Source: Limnoglobus sp. (GTDB lineage Bacteria > Planctomycetota > Planctomycetia > Gemmatales > Gemmataceae). From it: a stretch of DNA of 6,698 nucleotides. Under the pieces are notes generated by a model that saw only the letters and a list, made by a program, of their open reading frames with translations, ran no database searches and was not told the DNA's origin. The translations under genes were made by a program, and so were the position numbers. Shown here one piece after another: positions 1 through 5,361 of the stretch. Where the stretch lies: positions 1 to 6,698 of the forward strand of contig JANXNT010000340.1 in assembly GCA_025353985.1 (NCBI GenBank), in the 5' to 3' direction. Within the stretch, counting starts at the first letter, position 1. Every line of letters starts with the position of its first letter.

Positions 1-78
1 ATTGCTGCTGCCGGATTTGTGGTGCAGGAACCCCAAAATCAGGAGCGCGTAATCGGCCTTGCGGCTTAGTAACGACAT
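1..78 (-). CDS. Rrf2-family transcriptional regulator, N-terminal fragment
   Basis: The first 26 codons of a gene that continues past the left edge of the window. The translation begins MSLLSRKADYALLILGFLHH, which fits the first helix of the Rrf2 winged-helix domain (compare the IscR/NsrR/CymR start, with its K-x-x-YAL core). A good ribosome binding site, GGAG at 85-88, lies 6 nt before the ATG and fixes the start. Rrf2 proteins are DNA-binding repressors or activators that often sense Fe-S, NO or redox state through cysteines in the C-terminal half. That half is outside the window, so the signal cannot be inferred. The gene lies downstream of, and on the same strand as, the predicted redox selenoprotein, with about 210 nt between them. 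It probably has its own promoter. The family call rests on only 26 residues. Confidence 0.68.
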   Translation of the reverse strand, partial: MSLLSRKADYALLILGFLHHKSGSSN

Positions 79-163
79 CTCGCACTCCGTGGAACAACCC
101 AAACGACCGAATCCGCACAAGTTCTATTCTATTTATAGGCGCGAGAATCGCACCGGAACAGTG

Positions 164-182
164 CGCATTCGCTGAGAATGCG
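164..182. promoter_or_regulatory. Dyad symmetry upstream of the Rrf2 gene, possible operator
   Basis: CGCATTC (164-170), five bases, then GAATGCG (176-182) form a perfect 7-bp inverted repeat. On the minus strand it lies just upstream of the AT-rich stretch at 126-137 (TATAAATAGAAT), which is the best -10 candidate for the regulator. No convincing -35 was seen. Rrf2 proteins commonly bind imperfect palindromes and regulate themselves, so an operator role is plausible but inferred. The half-site resembles the GGAATGC heptamer found elsewhere in the window, so it could also be part of a repeat. Confidence 0.3.
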
Positions 183-212
183 TCTCAATAACTCGATAAC
201 GTGGCCGTTCTT

Positions 213-273
213 TACCCCAAACGGGTTTCATATTTTAGCCCAGGGTTAGACGCTTCGTCGTACCCCTGGGGAA
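213..273 (+). repeat. Hairpin repeat, copy A (partial)
   Basis: A short dyad, ACCC/GGGT (214-217 and 223-226), is followed by a strong hairpin. Its arms are CCCAGGG (239-245) and CCCTGGG (264-270). Inner pairs TA/TA and GACG/CGTC close over a CTT loop, giving about 13 pairs with small bulges. The order CCCAAACGGG, TTTCA, TTAGCCC-AGG, CCTGGGG matches the reverse complement of 2046-2100, so this is a second, partial and inverted copy of that element. It lies just after the stop codon of the selenoprotein gene and may end or stabilise that transcript. There is no proper U-tract, so I do not call it a classical terminator. Confidence 0.6.
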
Positions 274-289
274 CCTACCGGCCATTCCG

Positions 290-844
290 CTACAGCAGTT
301 TCTTCACGATCTCATCGACTTGATCGGGCTTCATTTTGCCTTCGTCGTGCAACACTTTCTTGCCGGTTCGGTCGTATACCCAGAGCATCGGTTGCGGGAA
401 CGTCGGGTAGGTGTCTTCGTGTTTCTTGGCGTTCGCGTCGGTGTCTTTTAGCAAGACATTCGGGAACGTCGCGCCTTTGAGTGTCAGGAACTCGAGCACT
501 TTGCTCGTATCTTCGGATTCGTCGGTCGTAACGCCGAGGACAACCAAACCTTTAGCGGACAAGTCGCGGTGCATCTGAACCAGATGCGGGAATTTCTTCA
601 AGCAACTCGTTCACCCCAACGACCAAATATCGACGAGCACGACCTTGCCTTTGTGCGACTGGATCTCCTTTTCGAGGCCCGCGAAATTCACGGTCCGCAC
701 CTCAATTTTCGCTTCCGCAACAGGCACAACCGTGACTGTCGGCTTCGTCGCTTCGGCGGTGACTGTGGCGGGTTTGGTCGCTTCGCTGCAACTCGCCAGC
801 GCAATAGCCGCCACGGAGACACCCAACAGCAGAGATCGGCGCAT
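290..844 (-). CDS. Thioredoxin/TlpA-like lipoprotein, probable selenoprotein (UGA read as Sec)
   Basis: A predicted exported thiol/selenol redox protein of 184 residues if the in-frame TGA at 611-613 is read as selenocysteine. The start at 844 is preceded by GGGGGA with 5 nt spacing and gives MRRSLLLGVSVAAIALASC, a lipoprotein signal peptide with lipobox LAS-C19. A Thr/Ala/Val-rich linker (about 20-50) leads to the thioredoxin fold: GKVVLVDIW (66-74), then Sec78-T-S-Cys81, then KKFPHLV. The frame stays open for another 103 codons and keeps the family features: a LVVLGVTTDE strand (100-109), a Pro in QPMLWVYDRTG (probable cis-Pro152) and a closing helix to L184. The TGA replaces the first Cys of CxxC, and a SECIS-like hairpin follows (571-587). 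A nonsense mutation or base error (TGC to TGA) is the alternative. The gene lies 94 nt downstream of hisG, on the same strand. Confidence 0.8.
571..587 (-). promoter_or_regulatory. Candidate bacterial SECIS element
   Basis: In the mRNA, 23 nt after the UGA, GCAUCUG and CAGAUGC form a perfect 7-bp stem closed by the three-base loop GUU. The loop begins 30 nt after the UGA, and its first base is G. As I recall the bacterial SECIS model, it asks for an apical loop of 3-14 nt, a G among its first two bases, and 16-37 nt between UGA and loop. All three conditions are met. The hairpin lies inside the coding region and encodes residues of the helix after the active site. Below the seven pairs the stem does not continue. 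SelB binding is inferred. Confidence 0.65.
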
Positions 845-885
845 CGGAATCCCCCAGATTTTATAAAAGGGCACGTATCTACCGG

Positions 886-914
886 ATTGTACCCGCGCCC
901 ATGCTAATTCTTAA
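886..914 (-). promoter_or_regulatory. Candidate sigma70-type promoter for the selenoprotein gene
   Basis: On the minus strand, TTAAGA (909-914) and TACAAT (886-891) are separated by 17 nt, with 4/6 and 5/6 matches to the -35 and -10 consensus. They lie between the hisG stop and the lipoprotein start at 844, and would give a leader of about 35 nt including the GGGGGA ribosome binding site. This suggests the gene can be transcribed separately from hisG, although read-through from hisG is also possible. Confidence 0.38.
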
Positions 915-938
915 TGCGAATTGCGTTCTGCATTCGAT

Positions 939-1817
939 TCAATCGATAATCTTATTGATGCCGTATTCGACGATGCCGCTCGCGCCGGCGGCCTTGAGTC
1001 GCGGGATGATTCGCCGCACCTCGGCTTCTTCGAGGATCGTGTTCACATCGACCCAACTCGGGTCCGACAGGCTCGAAATCGTCGGCGTTTGCAGTGCGGG
1101 CAAGATAATCAGCACCGATTCCAACTTGTCGCGACGCACGTTCATCATCAGCCCGACTTTGCCTTCGGCGGCCATTGCCCCTTTGAGCATCAGGATCAAA
1201 TCGTCCATCTTTTGGCGTTTCCACGGGTCTTTCGCGGCGGCTTCGTTGGCGATAAATCGCGTCGTGCTTTGCAGAATATCGCAGACGATCCGCAGGTTGT
1301 TCGCCTTCAGGCTGCTCCCCGTTTCGGTAACTTCGACGATGGCATCGGCGAGCCGCGGCGGTTTGACTTCGGTCGCGCCCCAACTGAATTCGACTTGCGC
1401 CGTCACGCCGTGCGAGGCGAGCCAGCGCTTCGTGAGGTTCACCACTTCGGTGGCGATCCGCTTGCCTTCGAGGTCTTTCGGCCCCTGAATCGGCGAATCG
1501 TTCGGCACCGCCAACACCCAGCGCACGGGGCGTCGGCTGACTTTGCTAAACACGAGTTCGGCCAATTCCGTCACTTGCGCATCGTTCTCCAACACCCAAT
1601 CGTGGCCGGTCAGGCCGCAATCGAGCGAGCCATCTTCGACGTAGCGCGCCATCTCTTGCGCGCGAATCAGCGTGCAATGAATTTCCTTGTCGTCGATACT
1701 CGGGTAGTAGCTGCGGCTCGCAAACGTGAGCTTGTAGCCCGCCTTGCGGAACAGTTCCGCCGTGGCATCTTGCAAAGACCCGGCAGGGATACCGAGTTTC
1801 AGGACCGTGTCGTTCAT
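939..1817 (-). CDS. hisG: ATP phosphoribosyltransferase (long, self-regulated form)
   Basis: Catalyses the first step of histidine synthesis, joining ATP and PRPP to give phosphoribosyl-ATP, in the cytoplasm. The protein has 292 residues from the chosen start, the usual length of HisG with a C-terminal regulatory domain (E. coli, about 299). Family landmarks are KLGIPAGSL near the N-terminus (7-15), DGSLDCGLTGHDWVLE (62-77), GKRIATEVVNLTKRWL (118-133) and the PRPP-binding loop DAIVEVTETGSSLKANNL (158-175). The ACT-like HisG_C domain follows, from about 220 to the end. That domain binds histidine for feedback inhibition, so HisZ should not be needed. Two further ATGs at 1832 and 1829 are in frame and would add five or four residues. 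I prefer 1817 because homologues begin shortly before the LKLGIP strand, but no start has a strong ribosome binding site. No other his gene is in the window. Confidence 0.95.
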   Translation of the reverse strand: MNDTVLKLGIPAGSLQDATAELFRKAGYKLTFASRSYYPSIDDKEIHCTLIRAQEMARYVEDGSLDCGLTGHDWVLENDAQVTELAELVFSKVSRRPVRWVLAVPNDSPIQGPKDLEGKRIATEVVNLTKRWLASHGVTAQVEFSWGATEVKPPRLADAIVEVTETGSSLKANNLRIVCDILQSTTRFIANEAAAKDPWKRQKMDDLILMLKGAMAAEGKVGLMMNVRRDKLESVLIILPALQTPTISSLSDPSWVDVNTILEEAEVRRIIPRLKAAGASGIVEYGINKIID

Positions 1818-2045
1818 CGGCAATCTCATCATCCGAACGGGGAGTTTTAACAGGTGCTTCTAAATATACGGAACGTCGGAAATCGGCACGCGATCCGATC
1901 GCCACAACGCTCATAACCACGACCCACAATCGCGGAAGGGGAACGTCCCTCGCTAGCACTTTTTGAAGTGGCGCTAAATTGTCGAGTGCATTTGAAATGC
2001 TGTCGTTTATGCACAAACATGCGAGTGGCACATGCAAGCTTCGTA
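1818..2045. other. Non-coding region upstream of hisG
   Basis: I see no gene here. Open frames that cross it are poor in family-like features and run into the neighbouring repeat. On the minus strand, TATATT (1863-1868) is a possible -10 for hisG, with no good -35. A 13-base palindrome, GCATTTGAAATGC (1988-2000), lies farther upstream. It is followed by several ATGCA/CATGC motifs (2009-2036), which could be regulatory or remnants of repeats. No T-box, attenuator or his leader peptide was recognised. Confidence 0.4.
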
Positions 2046-2160
2046 CCCCAGGTGCGCGAAACGCGACCTGGGGCTAATCGCTGAAATCCCGTTGGGATAA
2101 AGACGATCCGAAGCATCCCGGAGGGATGCCAGCGATTCGCCTATGGTTGAGCGAAGCGAC
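2046..2160 (-). repeat. Composite multi-hairpin repeat, copy B
   Basis: Hairpin 1 has arms CCCCAGGT/ACCTGGGG (2046-2053, 2066-2073), with inner CGCG/CGCG closing over AAA. Directly next, AATCGCTG (2076-2083) pairs with CAGCGATT (2130-2137), and this long-range stem encloses two hairpins: ATCCC-gtt-GGGAT (2086-2098) and GCATCCC-gga-GGGATGC (2113-2129). A last, weaker GGTTGAGCGAAGCGACACC segment (about 2144-2162) follows. The reading CATCCCGGAGGGATGCCAGCGATT and similar hairpin clusters is, from memory, typical of dispersed repeats in planctomycete genomes, where they give rise to spurious short ORFs. The element lies just after the stop of the DUF11 gene and could end or protect its transcript. 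Orientation is given relative to copy A at 213-273, which is inverted. Confidence 0.65.
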
Positions 2161-2183
2161 ACCTCAGGCGTCCGAGACTATCG

Positions 2184-3719
2184 CTATCGCACTTTCGCTT
2201 TGAACTTCACGATGCCGCCTTGGCCGGGCGGGATGCTGCCGGGGATGGCGAACTTGACCACGACTGAACCGGCGTCGTTGGCCTCGGTGGTTGGGTTCGA
2301 TGGGCGATCCGACTGGGCGGAGCCGACGACGTATTCCAGGCGGCCCGATAAGCTGTCGCTGATAATCAAGTCCGACACTTCGCGATTCGTGCTGTTTTTG
2401 TAGGTGATTGTGAACGTCACCGTGTCGCCGATCTTCACGCCGGAGGTCGGGTCGACCGATTTCGTTACGAGAAATTCGTTCGAGTTCGTGATCTCTTCGA
2501 CGCCGACCGACGACTGCACCACCTGCACGCCGACGACTTTGTAAACGGCTTTCGCTGGCCCAACGGTGCCGACGATGGTATCGAGCGCGATGCGGGCGAC
2601 TTGCACTTGTGGCCGGATGGCGGTGTCGAACGCGATCGGTTTCGTGAGCGAATGCAGTGCCGCACTCGGTACTCGCAACGCGAGTGCGCTGCTACCGAAG
2701 CGTTGCATTCCGGCTTCGGCACGCAGCGAGTATTGCATACCCGCGATGCCGAGTTCGGCCTTTTGCACGCAGAACCGGGGCACGCAGATACACACGCGGT
2801 TCGAGGTTGTGACTCGGCGCTTCTCGCCGGTGGTGAACTCGACGGCGACATCGGTCGGATCGAGGCCGCCGAGCTTGTCGTTCCGGCCAATGCCGAGGCG
2901 CAACCCTTTGTCGTTACCGTCGGTGAAGCATTCTTCACCGGGGAACTTCGGGCCAGAGATCGGGTCGTAGAACGGCACGCCCTGCCAGCTAATGCACGGC
3001 CCGGCAACGGGCGCGGCGAGGTAACTATCGCCGGGCAACAGTACGGTGCCGGGCACGACGTGGCGCATCAGGTCTTCGCGCGTCGGCTTGCGGTTACCCA
3101 AACGGACGATGGCAACGATGCGCCCCGCTTTCATCGCGGCATCGATCGCATCCGGCTCGGTGCTTACCGATTCCTCGTGCGGCTTATCGGGCGTCGTCTT
3201 GACCGGAACGGCGTTGTTCGGATTTTCGAGGTAAATCACCTTCGTGATGAGCACGCCGCCGAGTGCCTTTTCGATGTCGCTTTCGCTGAACGCGATCGGC
3301 GCGTAATACTCCATGTAGTTCATGTTCGGCCGTGGAACGAGGCTGCCACGGACTTCGATTTCCGGGTAAAGCGTCGCATCGGGCTTGTTCGGCAGGCCCG
3401 CGAGTTCCAGGCGATAGACGTAGCCGGGGCGGAAGGCGAACAGGCTCGGTGCGGCAAACATCTTCGCGTTCGGGCTATCCGGGAAGGCCGTCACACGCAC
3501 ACCGGCGGGCGCGATGATCTTCGCGGCCAACACCGGCGCAGGTGGCCCGAGCGGCGGGCAGTCGACGGGAAAAGGCAGTGCCGGCGCACCCGCGACTTGC
3601 GAGTAACGCATCGGGGCCGGAGCGCAACCGCCGTTCGGCGAGGGGCACGGCGCGGGCGAACCCGTCGGATGGAAACCGGCCACCAGGGGGGCGAGCAACG
3701 CGAGCGTTCCGATGTTCAT
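2184..3719 (-). CDS. Secreted DUF11-domain protein with Cys-containing middle region
   Basis: A predicted exported envelope protein of 511 residues, function unknown. The start at 3719 gives a short signal-like segment, MNIGTLALLAPLVAGF; an upstream in-frame ATG at 3824 would translate the heptamer repeat and is rejected. Residues about 70-210 form a domain shared with the upstream neighbour (VYRLELAGLPN 101-111, FSESD 144-148, KVIYL 160-164, IVAIVRLGN 201-209). The middle part carries cysteines at 242, 264, 310, 312 and 317 (motif RVCICVPRFC). Three more lie near the N-terminus (25, 32, 54). Residues about 415-511 are a DUF11 repeat domain (FLVTKSVDPTSGVKIGDTVT ... IPPGQGGIVKF), the type found in OmcB-like cysteine-rich outer-membrane proteins and planctomycete surface proteins. 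The gene is the second of a probable two-gene unit with 3834-5018. The domain call is firm; the role is not known. Confidence 0.85.
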   Translation of the reverse strand: MNIGTLALLAPLVAGFHPTGSPAPCPSPNGGCAPAPMRYSQVAGAPALPFPVDCPPLGPPAPVLAAKIIAPAGVRVTAFPDSPNAKMFAAPSLFAFRPGYVYRLELAGLPNKPDATLYPEIEVRGSLVPRPNMNYMEYYAPIAFSESDIEKALGGVLITKVIYLENPNNAVPVKTTPDKPHEESVSTEPDAIDAAMKAGRIVAIVRLGNRKPTREDLMRHVVPGTVLLPGDSYLAAPVAGPCISWQGVPFYDPISGPKFPGEECFTDGNDKGLRLGIGRNDKLGGLDPTDVAVEFTTGEKRRVTTSNRVCICVPRFCVQKAELGIAGMQYSLRAEAGMQRFGSSALALRVPSAALHSLTKPIAFDTAIRPQVQVARIALDTIVGTVGPAKAVYKVVGVQVVQSSVGVEEITNSNEFLVTKSVDPTSGVKIGDTVTFTITYKNSTNREVSDLIISDSLSGRLEYVVGSAQSDRPSNPTTEANDAGSVVVKFAIPGSIPPGQGGIVKFKAKVR

Positions 3720-3759
3720 GGCGAAACCCGTCCAGTGCTGGGAAGGTTCAATGCAAAAC

Positions 3760-3822
3760 GCGGAATGCGGAATGGTTGTGGGATCGATCACCGATGGATG
3801 CCACGCCCATTCCGCATTCCGC
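3760..3822. repeat. 16-bp inverted repeat of GGAATGC heptamers between two genes
   Basis: GCGGAATGCGGAATGG (3760-3775) is the exact reverse complement of 3807-3822. Each arm contains two GGAATGC-type heptamers. Inside, GTGG (3779-3782, one base offset possible) can pair with CCAC (3801-3804). In a transcript running from the lipoprotein gene into the DUF11 gene, this makes a long hairpin 12 nt after the first stop codon and about 40 nt before the second start. It could partly end transcription or protect the upstream message. No U-tract follows on either strand. Confidence 0.7.
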
Positions 3823-3833
3823 ATTTGAAGTCG

Positions 3834-5018
3834 TTACTTGGTCGTCGAAGTCGGCAACGTCACGATCGGCAGTTTCAGCGGGGTCGCCGTGCCGGGGGTC
3901 GAAGACCCTAACGGTGCGGGCGGTACCATCATCGGCATCGGTGCGGATGGCGGGGCCATCATTGCGGGGCGCATCCCGCCTGGGGGCATCGCGTCCATGG
4001 CGGGCGAGTTCGGGTTTTCCAAGTCGATGTTACCGAGGCGAATCACGGCGAGGATCGAACCGCGACGGTTCGCTTCGACGATCGGATCGGCACCCGGCTC
4101 GAGTTGCGTCGAGACGATTTCGCCTGCACCACCGAGGCCCGCAACATCTTGGAATGCCGCATCGGGCAGGTAGATCACCTTCACGACCATGTTGCCGCCG
4201 TTGACGCGGGTGAAGTCGTCTTCGCTGAACGACAACGGCACCGAGTTGTGCGACAAGAACGCCATCGTCTTCATGGTCGTGGCCATGATTTCGACCGTCG
4301 GGTAGTACGGCCCTTGCTGGTTCGGCAAGCCGGACAGTTTCAGGCGATAGACGCTACCCTGGGCGAAGTTGTAGTTCGCGGGTGCGGTCAGGCCCGAATC
4401 GGTGTACGTGCCGTTGTTGAACCAGCCGATGCGCATGCCTTGCGGGCTGACGAACCGCACCGATGTGCGTTGGTTCATCGCGCTGCCGTAAGGCACACCG
4501 GGACCGGTCGCTCCGATTGCGGCCGTCGCGCCCCAAGGCCCCATTTGCGGAACGGGCATGATGCCGTTCTTGCCGAGGTATGTGCCGAAGTGCGAACCCA
4601 TCGGGCCGTAGGCGTTCGGGTCGACCGCTTCGCCGCCGCCGTGGCCGGGGTGACCGCCGCGAAGGTGGCCACCGTGGACGCTTGGCGTGGCACAATCGCC
4701 GGTGGGGCAACCGCCGCCCACGATACGAGCGAAGCCCGCCGATTGTTGCACGGTGGCATCGTCGATCGGCGTCGTGGCCGACGCTTGCACGATACCCGTG
4801 TCAGTTTTCCGTATCTTCGTCAAAGTGGACTTCGCTTCGGCCTTCTTGGCCGCGGTCGTCATGATCAGTGGTTCGCCGGTGGAGCCGACAACACCGGGGG
4901 CTTCCATGCCCTTGCGTGCCACATTGAACGGCTTGCCGGCCGTTTTGCCCGTACTAGCCGGGCTGACGCACCCGCCGATACCGGCCAGGAGCAAAATCGT
5001 CGCAGCGGTCCGTTTCAT
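3834..5018 (-). CDS. Lipoprotein with His/Gly-rich segment, paralogous domain and Met/Pro-rich tail
   Basis: A predicted lipoprotein of 394 residues, function unknown. The start at 5018 has GGGGA close upstream and yields MKRTAATILLLAGIGGC, a lipoprotein signal with lipobox IGG-C17; the frame is open further upstream but without signal features. In order: a Lys/Ala/Thr-rich linker (about 20-95); a short CPTGDC motif (104-109) followed by four histidines in HGGHLRGGHPGH (115-126); a Gly-rich stretch; then a domain at about 185-335 matching residues 70-210 of the downstream protein (VYRLKLSGLPN 223-233, FSEDD 264-268, KVIYL 280-284, ILAVIRLGN 322-330). The tail (about 336-394) is rich in Met and Pro (MMAPPSAPMPMMVPP). 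His plus Met richness could mean metal binding, which is only a guess. It is probably first in a unit with the DUF11 gene. Confidence 0.82.
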   Translation of the reverse strand: MKRTAATILLLAGIGGCVSPASTGKTAGKPFNVARKGMEAPGVVGSTGEPLIMTTAAKKAEAKSTLTKIRKTDTGIVQASATTPIDDATVQQSAGFARIVGGGCPTGDCATPSVHGGHLRGGHPGHGGGEAVDPNAYGPMGSHFGTYLGKNGIMPVPQMGPWGATAAIGATGPGVPYGSAMNQRTSVRFVSPQGMRIGWFNNGTYTDSGLTAPANYNFAQGSVYRLKLSGLPNQQGPYYPTVEIMATTMKTMAFLSHNSVPLSFSEDDFTRVNGGNMVVKVIYLPDAAFQDVAGLGGAGEIVSTQLEPGADPIVEANRRGSILAVIRLGNIDLENPNSPAMDAMPPGGMRPAMMAPPSAPMPMMVPPAPLGSSTPGTATPLKLPIVTLPTSTTK

Positions 5019-5325
5019 AGTTTTCCCCAAGAATGTCGCAGTTTGCGCCCCGAGACCGGCCGTTCGCGAGTCCGTGCGTCTGTCATCAAATTCGGCCAAC
5101 TCGCACCCCGAACTTTGATAAAACCGGAATATACCGCGCGATTCGTGCGGAAGTCGCAATCGGCGCAACCCTGGCAACCGGCGAAACAACGGCGATTCCC
5201 AGCGAATGCAGGAACTGCGAAAGCCACCAAACCGCCCCCGTTACCAGCTTGTTACGCCGATACCCGATTGCGCCGGTTAGAATCAAACGTGCGAAGCACG
5301 ACAGCACGTGAAAAGTGCCTTTCTT
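5019..5325. other. Divergent intergenic region between lipoprotein gene and response regulator
   Basis: About 340 nt, together with the heptamer array, separate two divergent starts. I see no gene. An AT-rich island at 5116-5136 (TTGATAAAACCGGAATATA) may serve the lipoprotein gene; TATATT on the minus strand is the best -10, without a good -35. On the plus strand TAGAAT (5278-5283) is a reasonable -10 for the response regulator. A small hairpin, CGTGC-gaa-GCACG (5288-5300), begins near the expected transcription start. A GTG at 5308 is in frame with the regulator but would translate the repeat. Confidence 0.4.
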
Positions 5326-5353
5326 CACTCGACACTCACCACTCACCACTACG
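5326..5353 (+). repeat. CACTCAC heptamer array
   Basis: Four consecutive 7-base units: CACTCGA, then CACTCAC twice, then CACTACG. The array ends 8 nt before the response regulator ATG and overlaps its ribosome binding region. Heptanucleotide tandem repeats between genes are known from cyanobacteria (STRR sequences), and similar arrays seem frequent in Gemmata-type genomes from memory. Copy number could vary between strains and change the leader. Confidence 0.55.
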
Positions 5354-5361
5354 AGACCATC

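Noticed and set aside
290..601. Separate small thioredoxin-like gene starting at TTG 601
   Set aside because: The start would fall inside the active-site helix, without a ribosome binding site, and the frame is continuous with the upstream lipoprotein across one TGA.
569..907. Plus-strand 112-codon ORF across the selenoprotein active site
   Set aside because: Shadow of the minus-strand frame; Arg/His/Phe-rich, no ribosome binding site or domain.
905..940. Degenerate heptamer array after hisG (units ending in GC)
   Set aside because: Only about three loosely similar units; too weak to call, and it overlaps the candidate promoter.
936..941. hisG TGA stop as another recoded UGA
   Set aside because: The protein already has the full HisG length and nothing family-like follows in frame.
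921..1850. Long plus-strand open frame of 309 codons opposite hisG
   Set aside because: It is antisense to a clear hisG, has His/Arg/Phe-rich shadow composition and no domain; GC-rich codon bias explains the open frame.
1833..2045. tRNA, riboswitch or his leader in the hisG upstream region
   Set aside because: No cloverleaf, T-box motif or histidine-rich leader peptide could be found by eye.
1847..2116. Minus-strand 89-codon ORF upstream of hisG (starts MLRIVFIPTGFQ)
   Set aside because: Its first third is encoded by the hairpin repeat and the rest has no recognisable features; repeat-derived spurious ORFs of this kind are common.
2601..3911. Plus-strand open frame of 436 codons opposite the DUF11 gene
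   Set aside because: Arg-rich shadow with no motifs. The minus strand has a signal-like segment, DUF11 and a paralogue match.
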